DNA from: Varanus komodoensis
Taxonomy: Eukaryota > Chordata > Lepidosauria > Squamata > Varanidae
Length of the DNA stretch: 64,000 bases
NCBI RefSeq assembly: GCF_004798865.1
Contig: NW_025335268.1
Location: 117,480,880 to 117,544,879 of the forward strand
Reading direction: 5' to 3'
A program made the translations under genes and the position numbers. Shown here in pieces: positions 27,701-37,851 of the stretch; positions within the stretch are counted from its first letter, which is position 1, and the number at the start of each line of letters is the position of its first letter. The notes under the pieces are model-generated. The model had not been told where the DNA came from. It worked only from the letters and a program-made list of their open reading frames with translations, and made no database searches.

Positions 27701-29827
27701 GCTGGCATAAGCTGGCTGCTTCCATAGCAGAACTGTAAGATTCTGATGTTTTTGCATCAATTTTAGAACATTAGAGTTCCACAGAACTGGCACTGGGTTC
27801 CTAGTATGTGTGCCTTATTGTTCATAATTTTATCAGGTTAAAGTTACTATGAACTGACATTATTTGGCTTGATGGATTCTCTAATGGAGAAGAAACAATT
27901 CATCATATTTGGAAGTTTAGGAAATAAATGGATCAGATAAATATCTTCTGTGGGCGTGTTAAGCAATTGTTCAAGGTAGAGATGCTTTCCCTTTCAGCCA
28001 GAAATAAATGATTCAACATTTGGCTTTCAACTTTCCAGACAGTAGAAGGTACAGCTATAGTTAGGAAAAAGTCATGTGAATATTATATTTTTCCTTATGA
28101 TCCCTGAAGTCTCATTAGTTTAATTTACAGGTCAAACAGGCAAGTTCTTCATAGCTTCCAGCATTGGTTGGTTTCTTGGCAAACCATCAGGGGGTTGTTT
28201 CTGTCATTTATCTTCTCCTTCTCTAAGACTATTTCTTGATGCAGGCTCTCCTGCAATATAGCTATATTCTGGCAGGAGAACCTGCATCGAGGTTGTTATA
28301 ATAAAATCAACCAATGCAAATCAAGGAGCATATTTTCTGCAAACATCAGGATCTGATGGACTTCAAAAAGAACATTATTTTTCCTCTCCCTTAAGTTAAT
28401 ATTTAAGTTACAGGTAGAACATACAGCACCTCCACAATAGTAATCTATCTGCTCAGTGTCAATCTTTAACTTGACATTCATCCACGTATCCAACTATTGT
28501 TGGCCACGTTCCTAGTTTTACTCCACTTTGTATGTCCCTCTTTGGCTGTAATCTTAACTGCTGTTCAAGAATTCTTTTTGTATTTGTTAATCATGCTCTT
28601 TCCTTTTCTAATGGCTAATCTTATATGTATATACTCCAGCATATTGTATATTTAGATTTCAGTAGTACATTGATTCTTTCTTCAAAGGGCACAATTCTAT
28701 GCATGTATAAAAAGAAAAATCCTGCATCCCCCACCCAGCTAAACCTACTTTAAACTGAAAAATATGTGTGTAATGTTACCTGGTGGCATAACCTGTAAGC
28801 CAGTACCCCTCTAGAATGGGCAAAAGATGGAGATCTGGTGCACAGACAAAGCAACACAATTCCTTTATAATGGGTAGGCAAAGGTTTGAGACCTGTGGGC
28901 ATATTTGGCAGTCTGAGGAAACTCTCCTGGGCACCATCACAAAATGCGCACACTACAGAGGATAGGGTCAATGCACAGCCACCTGCTATCTGCCTTTCCT
29001 AAAAATGTCTGAGCCCCACATGCAGCCCAGGCAGCAAAAGAAAATGGAAAGAGCTAAAGGCCCTCACTTTGCTTTGAAGTGATCTCAGCTACCTCTATGC
29101 ACTTTTGTTATTAAAAAAAAATAACAATAGCAAGTGGGTTGGGCAGGGCACCTTTACAGGCCCTGCGAAAGGTATCTGAGAGTGCCATGTTGCCTGCCCC
29201 TCTTTATAAGATCTTCCAGTATGTGAGGTGGTTCCTGATGTCAAATGTCCTCAGTCGCTTTTACAAGTTATCTCGTATCTTGTAAGATTGGTCTCTTTCT
29301 GCAAAGATTAAAATAAATGAACAAATAAAAATGGGGTTTGACTCAGAAGAATACAGGTAGGCTAAAAGGGTGCTGTTTTCCCCTCACCTATTCAGATGCT
29401 AGTTAAGACTATGAGCATCATATGCTCCTGCTCATTACCCTCAAAACAATTACAAATGATTACTGAAAACGAATGAGAGAAAACAGAAAAGGATGGTGGT
29501 TTGGAGACTGTTACCAGAGTCCTGACTGTAGCGGAAAAGTAAAGTCCGCTGTCTATTCCGAGACTTGACTGTAGCAAGCAAGGTGAAAGATGAGAAAGAA
29601 TTTACTGCCGCCCTGGCGGAGCCGTTCTCCAGGGCCGCTTCTCCGCCAGTGCCTGCGCCAGAACGAGGCACGGGGCGCGGGGGTTGAATCGGCCCTGGGC
29701 CCTTGCCCAGTCTGCTTTGCTCTTCGCCCCAGCGAATATGCTGTACCTTAAGGGGATAGATTTCAAAGCCCAGGTTCTCCAAGTGGTCTCGAATCCTCTT
29801 CTCCAGCTGGACCATGTGCTGCTCCAT
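15477..29827 (-). CDS. MMACHC: MMACHC, cobalamin trafficking chaperone (4 coding exons)
   Basis: Spliced gene: exons 29827-29747, 22491-22297, 18259-18107, 15785-15477, giving 245 residues. MMACHC is the cytosolic protein that takes incoming cobalamin, removes its cyano or alkyl ligand (glutathione-dependent dealkylation) and passes it on for methyl- and adenosylcobalamin synthesis. The sequence aligns with the human protein from residue 1 with no indel through exon 3. The cobalamin-contact motif HVAG has its His at residue 122, followed by AAYYYQR. Arg132, Gly147 and Arg161, sites of human cblC disease variants, are all present at the same numbers. Exon lengths of 81, 195 and 153 nt and phase-0 junctions equal the human ones as I recall them. 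The C-terminus stops after [12 protein letters not shown] and lacks the Pro/Ser-rich tail that brings human MMACHC to 282 residues. The start is ATG 29827; the in-frame codon three positions upstream is GTG. It is divergent from CCDC163, with a shared CpG-rich promoter. Confidence 0.97.
16285..16412. repeat. AATCCTATG...TTACTC-type interspersed repeat, copy 2
   Basis: CACTGAATTCAATGGAGTTT, ATTCCCAGG and TACAATCCTATATC with CTACTCAGAAGTAATACAGG: better preserved than the neighbouring copy in MMACHC intron 3. Confidence 0.55.
17365..17575 (+). mobile_element. tRNA-derived SINE (Sauria-like), old copy
   Basis: GCCAATGTGGTGTGCTAGTG at the tRNA-like head, GTTCTAGTTCCC at box B, GAAGCTCACTGGTTGACTTT, then the 3' GGGAAAAAGGCAGGACGTAA. 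It lies in MMACHC intron 3 and is diverged. Confidence 0.7.
18107..18259 (-). CDS. MMACHC: MMACHC coding exon 3 (cobalamin-binding segment)
   Basis: 153 nt, 51 codons, phase 0. It carries [20 protein letters not shown], which includes the His122 region that contacts the corrin ring. Acceptor TTCTAG precedes 18259; donor GTGAGC follows 18107. Confidence 0.97.
18441..18464 (+). repeat. Poly(C) plus (AC)n tract
   Basis: 13 C followed by ACACACACACA, in MMACHC intron 2. Confidence 0.95.
18600..18722. repeat. Hairpin interspersed repeat, copy 2
   Basis: CAGCCTTCCCTAATCTGATG ... AGTTGCAGTCCAATACATCT ... AAGTTGAGGAAAG; same inverted-arm plan as the copy at 10.05 kb, in MMACHC intron 2. Confidence 0.65.
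18723..20640. other. MMACHC intron 2, unremarkable part
   Basis: No exon, RNA or clear transposon recognised. Confidence 0.4.
20925..20965 (-). repeat. CR1-like 3' end fragment, minus strand
   Basis: GAATAGAATCATACAGTAGT then AAGCTGGAAGAGGCC is the reverse complement of the CR1-type terminus (GGCCTCTTCCAAC...ATGATTCTAT). Confidence 0.5.
21828..21965 (+). repeat. AAGCTGCCTTATAC-family repeat, copy 2
   Basis: GGAAACTGCCTTATACTGAG, TCAGGCCTTTTGTCAG and ACAGACTGGCAGCGGCCAAT; a clearer copy than the one at 10.7 kb, in MMACHC intron 2. Confidence 0.65.
22297..22491 (-). CDS. MMACHC: MMACHC coding exon 2
   Basis: 195 nt, 65 codons, phase 0 at both ends. It begins [17 protein letters not shown] and ends [16 protein letters not shown], matching human residues 28-92. 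Acceptor TAAAG precedes 22491; donor GTAAGA is at 22296-22291. Confidence 0.97.
23584..23595 (+). repeat. Poly(G) tract
   Basis: 12 consecutive G, in MMACHC intron 1. Confidence 0.95.
24010..24190 (-). mobile_element. tRNA-derived SINE, minus strand
   Basis: Plus-strand order TATCCCACTTTATTCC, CCTGAGAGGTAGCTTAAGCT, GACTGGCCCAGAGTCACCCA, GACTAGAACTCAGG (box B complement) and CTATGCTACACTC is the reverse complement of the SINE seen at 44.5 kb. Confidence 0.7.
25535..25670. repeat. Hairpin interspersed repeat, copy 3 (partial)
   Basis: GACTGCAGTTCCTCCCAGCC and GATGATGGGAATTACAGCCC are the two inner arms; one end carries a short local repeat ACAACATTTGGA / CCAACATTTGGA. Confidence 0.55.
26443..26515 (+). 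repeat. Hairpin interspersed repeat, single arm (copy 4)
   Basis: CCTTCCCCAACCTGGTGCCC, TCTGGACTTCAACTCCTATC; only the left arm is clear. Confidence 0.55.
29747..29827 (-). CDS. MMACHC: MMACHC coding exon 1
   Basis: 81 nt, 27 codons, from ATG ([20 protein letters not shown]...) to YPLK, then donor GTACAG at 29746-29741. The same 27-codon length as human exon 1 supports this start. The GC-rich surroundings belong to the promoter CpG island. Confidence 0.95.
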
Positions 29828-29843
29828 GGAACCCACTCGCGGA

Positions 29844-29862
29844 GCATTGCTGGAAATGTAGT
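29844..29862 (-). promoter_or_regulatory. ZNF143/THAP11-type ACTACA element, proximal to MMACHC
   Basis: Minus-strand ACTACATTTCCAGCAATGC differs little from the SBS2 consensus ACTACAATTCCCAGCATGC bound by ZNF143, THAP11 and HCFC1. It ends 17 bp upstream of the MMACHC ATG. Human MMACHC expression depends on ZNF143, THAP11 and HCFC1, and defects in these factors mimic cblC disease. Confidence 0.7.
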
Positions 29863-30056
29863 TTCTCTTGAGGTACGGCGGCCCTTACCACGTATCTCAC
29901 GAGAGAGGCGACTCCGCCGGCTGCGCCGACTGGCGGCGCATTCTCCGAACGTTCTATATGCAAACGTCCCACAAATGGCTGTGCACCTAAGCCCGAAAAG
30001 GAGGAAGGCGCTTCCTCTGTCCCCGACACCCCACGCTTTTGGTTTTGAACTGTCTG

Positions 30057-30070
30057 TTGGGAAATGTAGT
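30057..30070 (-). promoter_or_regulatory. Second ACTACA-type ZNF143/THAP11 element
   Basis: Minus-strand ACTACATTTCCCAA, in the same orientation as the proximal copy and about 208 bp away, inside the CpG-rich promoter. Confidence 0.6.
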
Positions 30071-30454
30071 CCTCGAGAGGGCCTTTTTATGGTAATCGGC
30101 TGGTCCTACGGACTTTTCTCTCCAGAAGGCTTCGCGGCGTAGCGGAAGACGGAACTCGCCTTCAGGATTTTAGCGGTCTCCGGAGTACGTGTTCGAATCT
30201 GTTGTGGAGAGGGTCAGGCTGCAGAAGCGGGCAAGGCCGTGGCATCTTTCCTTTTCCTTCCTCTTGCTCTGTTTGCTTGGTGTTCTTCAATCGGGATAGC
30301 CAGAGCCAGTATGGCAAGGAGCCTTGGCGCCCACAACCTCCATAACGGGCAGAGTCTTGCGTAATATTTGTGTGGGCTTTACGAGCTAGAGAAGGTCCAC
30401 GCTCCCTTAGCATCAGAGAGTGAGTGTATAGCAAAGCTCTTAAGGTTGTTTCTG

Positions 30455-30580
30455 TGCTTCCGAAGTAAATCCCGTTATAGGATGGGTCACAGTTCGAAAA
30501 AAGCGGGGTATGGAGTCCATTGTTAGAGTAGTCCTATTTAGATTAGGCCCATTGAAAGGAGTGGGACTGAATATTTGATA
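30455..30580. repeat. AATCCTATG...TTACTC-type interspersed repeat, copy 3
   Basis: GAAGTAAATCCCGTTATAGG and TAGGCCCATTGAAAGGAGTG; just past the CpG island on the CCDC163 side. Confidence 0.35.
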
Positions 30581-31040
30581 CAACGCTATAATAGTAGGAA
30601 AAAATGCCTGCGTTACCCTTGCGCCTACCTGGTATCTGTCCATTTCCGTCGTTGTGGAAAATTATGGACTTCCTGAACGGTTGTGTGTTCAGGGTCGGGT
30701 GCTCTGTGAAACGCCCTGATTCTGGGGGTAAAGGATGCTTACAAGTCTGTTCAAGAGGAATTTTCTTTGCTGGGTGTTCCTTAGTTGCTTGTGTGTGGGG
30801 AGAGAACTTGTGGAAATTTTTTGTATGAAAGTACCTGGAGTTTGAAGTTTATACTTGCTGTTTATTCCTTTTCTCTTGACTGTGATTAATGTTAGTACAG
30901 ATCATGGAAGAAAATCAACATTTTCCCTGCTGCCTTTGCAGGCTCTTCTCTTCTGCTGGGATTTTTTTCTAGCCAAGGATTCCTCCCAGGTTACAAATTG
31001 ACAGCCAGTGAATTGTTCAAAGCATCTTTTTGCCAACAGC

Positions 31041-31106
31041 ATGGATTGGGACACACAGCTCAGCTCAATATTGACTGAAACAGACAGCAACATGGCCAAA
31101 ATTAAG
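31041..31106 (+). CDS. CCDC163: CCDC163 coding exon 1
   Basis: 22 codons, MDWDTQLSSILTETDSNMAK then IK. The donor is GCAAGT directly after AAG, a consensus GC-AG donor. The ATG has G at +4. A possible acceptor CAACAG at 31034-31039 suggests a noncoding upstream exon. Confidence 0.85.
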
Positions 31107-34100
31107 GCAAGTTCAACAACAGAGCAGCATATTGACTTGTGCACCTCCCCAGCAATGTTGAGGAAAAGCCTTTAATCTTTAAATAAGATTGTTAAAATTG
31201 TTGTTGATGCATGTTCACATAAAAGCTGTGTTCTGTGAGGGGAAAATATGTTTTTGCTGGCAGGATTTAAGTAGGTAATAGTATTTAGTAGGATTTCAGA
31301 ATCTGCTGAACTTTTTAGAGCTAATGGCTACTATTTTTACAGAGGTCCTTTCGGAGTGAAAACTTGGCATCTTTGTTGGCTTGAATAACCAGCTTGAGAA
31401 ATGACAAACAATTACCTTGTGGTTTTAGGCTGATCATAAACTTAAGCTTGATTCAGACAACACAGAAATGATATTTTGTTGTACTAAAATACCTTACTGG
31501 AAGGAAGGAATCATTTTTCCTTGGCAGGTTGGTGCTCTCCGTGAAATATCAAGGGGTGGTTCTGGACCTGGTCTTGTTCTTGATGTAATGCAATAAATCA
31601 ACTTGCCATGTTAATCATGGAGAGTGGGGCACTGCCTTATTATGAGCATGATATACAATCATCTATGTAGGTCCAAACACTGCCTGGATGGCTTTTCCTT
31701 CTTTGAAGCAGGAAAGGTCAGTTGCTGCTGGCTAAAGGTGCTTGGAGTACATCCATGCAGTAACTCAACTAGTTGCCTTTCCCTTGAGCAGCAATGGGAT
31801 TGGTGTTACCACTGCTCAGAGGTGGTCAGGATGTCTCCGGCCTGTATCTTGTAGTTGGGGGCACTCTGATCGGCTTTTCTCTTTGAACAAGGGAGCTGGG
31901 TGTTGGTTGATACTTGCTGGAGATGTTTGGCGTGCCCTAGTCAGCACTGCATAACCAGCAACTTTCCCACTGGCCTTGCTATTGGCAGAGGTGATGATGG
32001 GGCAGAGCGGAGGTTGCCTGAAGAAGAGGACTGGCAACTACATTCTTTGGCTTGGCTAGCCCCCTGGCTGTGACCCATAAGCACCCTTTATCAGCTAGTT
32101 GCACACTGTGATTGAAATTAAGCTAATCAATAATATCCATACCTTGGTGACCTCAAGCTTAGACTGTAGCAATGTTTTGTAAGTGGGGCTGGTCTTTAAT
32201 GATGCAGAGGGCCATTTGTCTTGTATTTCTTGTAAGACATGTATTGAAATAAGTATCACTGAATTGCTGTTAGTTCAAGATACCGGTTTTAATCTGTAAA
32301 GCCTTAAACAATCTGGGACTAGAATATATGGAGAAAAGCCTAATCCTGTATGAATTTTCCTGAAGTTAAAGATTTTCCACTGATGCCTTGCTTCAACTTT
32401 AATCTTATAATGAGGCCAGACTGGTCTCCAGAAAAAAGCAGACTTCTTGCTTTGCTGCCTTGGAAATTTGGAATTTATTTCCAAGAGCTGTTTGCTTGGG
32501 TCCCCCTCTCAGGGAATTATGGAAACAGGTAAAAACACATCCCAGTGAATTACTTTAATATTTATTTATTGTGGACTAGGTTTTTGGAAATTAGCCCTAC
32601 TGTGTAGTTTTCTACCATAAAATTAAGATATTCATTTTGACTGTTACATATAGTAATAGCAAACATATATTGCTTTGCGAGTGACAACACAAAGCATTTT
32701 GAATTCTTGCAAATAAAGGTGGTCAGAAATGTAGCTTTAGTCTTCATTAATCCAAGCTATCAAGTGACAGTTTCTGTTATTTCTTAGAAAACATGAAATT
32801 TTGAAATCATGCTCCCTTGCTTAGGCTGTATATGTTACTGTTGCCTGCCCACTGAAAGCAGTATGATAAGAGCATTTTATCTACCTGCTATTCTCCAGTG
32901 TTTACACAAACCGAGCTATCTTAGATTTGACATGAGGTGGAAACAATGTGCTTTATCTTACATTTTCAAGGAGAATATTTGAATCCTCTTACTTCTACAT
33001 CTTGTTTCTCTTACAGCAGCGTCTGAACCCAGCCAACATCTCTTCCAAAGGTAAGTATGATTGGTTTGGTTTTGTTTTTTCCTGATTTATATCCTGCCTT
33101 TTTCCTGCAAAGGGCTCAAGGCAGCTTACATCATTCTCCTCCTCCATCTTATCCCCACAACAACACCCTGTGAGGTAGGTTGGGCTGAGAGTCTGTGACT
33201 GGCCCAAAGTCACCCAGTTGGCTTCATGGCTGAGCGGGGACTAGAACCCAGATCGCCTGAGTCCCAGTCCCATGCTCTTAACCACTACACCACACTGGCT
33301 TTCACTGGTTATATTGTGTATTTCTAAATCACTTGCCACAGAATGAAAATCTCTTTAATGCCTTCCATATTTGAAGTTTCAAGGTCAGAGAGTCTCTCTA
33401 CCTAGAAAGTTAAGGGGCAGCTGTCTGCTGTTCAGATGTGTGAAAATCGCAGGAGCGAACTATAAGGGAAGGCCATGAGCTGCTTGTGAATATGAAGTGA
33501 CATTTTCTCACTCGTTGTTGTTAGAAACTGAATGCTAAGCTAGATAGATCAGGGCTGGGGGACCTGCTGCCTTCCAGCTGTGGGACTACAGCTCCCATCT
33601 CTGATCACTGGTCATGTTGGTTGGGGCTGCTAGGAGTTGGGGTTGCACAACGTCTGAAGGGCCACATCATCATCACTACTGATCTCTGTCTGATTGAGCA
33701 GGGCTACATGATCATGTTTCTGAATTTCATTGATATCTATCCCCTTTATCTTTGCTCCTTTAAAAAACTACTAAGTTACCACACCTCAGGTCTGATGAGG
33801 GTGGTAATAATAGAGAGAACACTTTTGTGGTAGCACCCCAGTCATGAAATGCCCACCACAGAGAGACTTGCCTGGCATGTACAGCGGGGGTCTTTTTCAG
33901 CACCAAGTGAAGACCTTTTTATTTTCCCAAGTTTTGTAGGAAAATTTTTGTTTTTCCCAAGTTTTGTTTGTTTTAAAATATGCGTTGTTCTTCTAGAATA
34001 TCCCTGTCACTGTTTTTGTACTCTGATTTTATTCCTTTAGAAACTTCTAAAAGTTCTGCATTTTATCATGTTTAGTTTTAGATTTCAATTTTTGTGAACT

Positions 34101-37100
34101 ACCTAAAGAGCTTTGGCTGTTTAGTGGTAAAGAAATGTAAAAATAAGACAAATTTAAGTGCTAGGCATTACTTTTAAAAACTGAAATATGATCCAGCTCA
34201 AGGATGCTAATGAAGTGGTTGAATGGGTTTATCCAACAACCAGCTGGACTGGGATAGTGAACAGTGCCTCAGCTGGCCTGGGATGGGCTGGTGTCCATAA
34301 CATATGGTGATCTCTAAATTAGAATACAACAATGCACTAAGTGGGGCCTGCCCTTGGAGACTATTCAGAAGCTGCAGCTTGTATGAAGCACAGCAGTCAG
34401 ACTAATTACCAGCCCCAGAAAGTTTGAAGATATGACATTAATTCTGGTCTGTTTTCATGACTGCCTATATGCTTCTTAGCTTGATTCAAGGGGTTGGTTT
34501 TAACCTATAAAGTCTTATATGGCTTGGGATCATAGTACTTGATCAATTGCCTCTCCCAGCTACAACTACCAGAACACTACAATCAATTTCTGAGGTCTTC
34601 CTTCAGGTGCCACCTTTGAGGGCTGCTCAGAGTGGCAACAAGGGGGAGGGCTTTCGTCTTGTCAGCCCCCACCTGGCACTCTGCTGTCCTTTCAGCACCA
34701 GATTAAGACTGCCCTCTATACCAAGGTATTTAAAGATATTCAAGGATATTTTTATGGCTTAATGAGGGCACCTATGTTTAACAGGTCTACCCTGTATCAA
34801 AATATTGTTTTAACTGATAATGTGTTTTTAAAATCTGGTTTTAAATTTTTTATTTTGAAAAATTGTAATGATGTTTTATTGTACTATGGTCCTGTTTTAG
34901 GAACTGTTGTAAACTGCCCAGAGAGGTTCAGCTATTGGATGGTATAAAGGTTAAATAAAATCTCCCTTTTGTATAAGTTACTTTAAAAAGCACCTAACAG
35001 ATCCTTGCCGGCAGGCTCACAGTCTTTTTATTTAGAAAATGAAACTAGGAAAGAAAATGTGCTAGCTGAGAAAGACTAAAATAAGGAAAAGTCATTAAAA
35101 GGTTACAGTAATTAACCTGGGAGTAGGAAAGAGTTAAATAGAATGAGATGGAAATGCAAGAGAGATAAATTTTTAATTTCAAAGGTGAGACAGAATGAGG
35201 CCAGCTGCATTTTTAAAGGAAAAGCGTTTTGCACATAAGAGGCCACATGAGAGAGAGAGAAAAAAAAGTTCACAGACATCAGAAAAGGTACAAAGAAGTG
35301 GGCTGAACAAAGACTAAAGAGACTAGGTAGAGAGCAATGTAGATAGATCAGAAAGAGGAAGCCATAAAGAGGTAAAAAAAAACAAAGCTAATCAAATGTC
35401 TTTGTGAGGACACACACCAAGATGAAACAAGATTAAAGAGAGGAAAGACAATTAAACTAGCAGTAGAGTAGAGAAGGGAGTTTGTAGGTTTAAGTTGAGA
35501 AATACAACATGACAAACAGAATGTCAGAATAGTCACCACAGAAGTAGAAGGGGCATCCAAATAAAGGCCTTAGTAAATTTACTAGATAAAAATGGATTTT
35601 AGAAATATTAGAGAACCAATGTACATCAGGTGAAGCGTGGATACAAGCCCCAAAAGAGGTTAATAGAAATCTCAGAATGATGTTCAGGCTCATACTTGAC
35701 TGAAAAGTTTGATCTGACATTCAATCAGATATGGCTGTGAGACTGAAAATATCAGTGCAACTGGATATAATTGGTGCAACTGCATTGAGCTGTTTGAGCA
35801 ACTCATTTGCACCAATTCTGGATGGTTTCCACGCCTCACAAAATGGCCTGTTCTATTGTCTCTGTCCCCACAGCTGATTCGTTGCTGGACAGAATAAATA
35901 CTGAGAGTGCTGTTCTGACTGAGCCACAGACTGGACCACTGCCCCTGCCTTTCTCATGTAAAGCTCACCCATGCTGTAGAATGGCCACTGAGGAGCTTTC
36001 AGCCATCAGCAAGCAACTGCATTCGCAAGCCCAGGTAACAGTGGCATGTAGCCTCTGTGCTATGAGGGGGAGAAAGGGTGATTGATTGATTACATTTTTA
36101 TACTGCCTGGTGGGCAAAGCTCTCTGGGTAATTGACAGCAATTAAAACCATAAAGTGCAGTATAAAAATGTAAAACTTTAAAATTACAATATAAAATAGA
36201 AGTAAAAGGTAAAGTAAAACCGAGCAGCAAGACAACATTTTCAAGTACAGGAAAGCCAGTGCATCACAACTGAGGGGATGCATTCACTTTGCCCTAGTAT
36301 AATGTGTGGAAATTTCTTTAAAAATATGGGCAGGGGCATATACATTAAATAATAAAATGCTTTGGGGAAAGGAATATTAGTTTCTTGGAGGGACAAATAA
36401 CAATAAATAACAAAGCTATAAATAACAAATCCAAAAAACCCATAGGCAAAATACTGCACATAAGAGAAGATGGTGCGATGAAGTAGATAGTTGGACTTCA
36501 AGTGGGTAGTTTTGGATTCAAATTCCTGAATCAACTACGAAGCTCACTATGTGATGATGGACATGATGCTGAGTCTTGGTTTAGCCCTCTTCACAGGACT
36601 GCGGATGTAAGCAAGGGAATTTCCATGAATGTCCTTCTTTGCTTCTGGGAGGAAAGATGACATTCAAATCCCAATGGCAGCAGGGATGCCTACAGAGGAA
36701 TGATATACATCTTTAAAGGGTCTTCTCTGTGGTGGCACCCCAATTGTGGAATTTGCTCACCAGAGAGGTTCACCTGGTGCCGGCAGTTTATTCTTTTTGG
36801 CACCAGGCCAAAACCTTTTTATTTTCCCAATGTTTTAAGACCTGGCTGTTTTAGTTGGGTTTTTATTATTAGTTAAATTTTAGGACACTGTGTTTTTTTT
36901 AAATTACATTTTGTATTATTAAACCATCCCAAGACTTCAGTAATGGGGGATGGTCTACAAAAGTTTTAAATAAATAAACCAATTGTTTTCTGGCCTTACT
37001 TAGTTTTTCTGCTCTCTTATGTGTCTTTTTTGCTCTCTTATGAGGTTTTGAGAGCTCTTGTTTAGGTGAAATTTACTGTTGCCATGTTCTTGGGTCTTGT

Positions 37101-37820
37101 CTTTCTTTTTAGGTCATAGAGTCCCTCACCCAGGCAGTACATCGGCTGAAACAGGAGAAGGAAATGCAGCAGCAGAGTATCAGTCAGCTAGAGGGTATGA
37201 GAGATTTTCCTTGTTTGGTGATTGCTTTTCCAAAGATACCCTTCTGTCATGATTGTCTGGCACTTTGAAAACTAAAGTTTGCTTGTATACCCTTAAAAAA
37301 GACCTGTTTCTGTATTTTAAAAAATAATTATACCCCACATTGTCACTGTATGTTGGTGGGATGCAAAGTCGAGTCTTTTCAGCAAATGCTAATGGATGAG
37401 CAGGGTTATATAGGAGAAATTGTCTTTTATATATTCTGGCCCTAATCCACTTCAGGCTTTAGAAATAATAACCAACAATCAACTGAACCCCAGTGAAAAA
37501 GTTGGAAGATTCCCTTTTCTTCTCAAACATTGAATTGGCTTGTTAAAGCAATAGGTGATTTCTTTCTTTGAATTCTCCAAGACGCTTCCCAAGATCAGGC
37601 CTGTACAATATAATGCCTGTGAATCAGGTGTTGCATCCTGGGGGAATTCAAAGTATCTCTTGTTTTCTGTCCTTCTCCACATTTTTGTAGAATCATCTAT
37701 GACAGTGATGGTGAACCTTTTAGAGACCGAGTGCCCAAACTGCAACCCAAAACCCACTTATTTATTGCAAAGTGCCAACACTGCAATAAAACCTGAAAAC
37801 AGCCAGTCCAAGCAAATATA

Positions 37821-37851
<31 letters not shown>

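Larger units (their letters stand above)
22500..29740. other. MMACHC intron 1
   Basis: A 7.3-kb intron. It contains a 12-G tract (23584-23595), a SINE (about 24.0 kb), hairpin-repeat arms (25.5 and 26.4 kb) and otherwise no recognised element. The 176-codon open frame at 25,597-26,127 shows no known domain and overlaps a repeat, so it is taken as chance. Confidence 0.6.
29590..30190. promoter_or_regulatory. Bidirectional CpG-rich promoter of MMACHC and CCDC163
   Basis: This stretch is rich in CG dinucleotides against an AT-rich, CpG-poor background. It covers MMACHC exon 1 and about 360 bp upstream of its ATG. No TATA box is evident near either side. Mammalian MMACHC and CCDC163 share such a promoter; the equivalent role here is inferred from position. 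Confidence 0.85.

Noticed and set aside
29747-29836. Longer MMACHC start three codons upstream
   Set aside because: The upstream codon is GTG; ATG 29827 gives exactly the human N-terminal length.
29684-30142. 152-codon plus-strand open frame over the promoter
   Set aside because: Antisense to MMACHC exon 1 in CpG-rich DNA, where stops are rare by composition.
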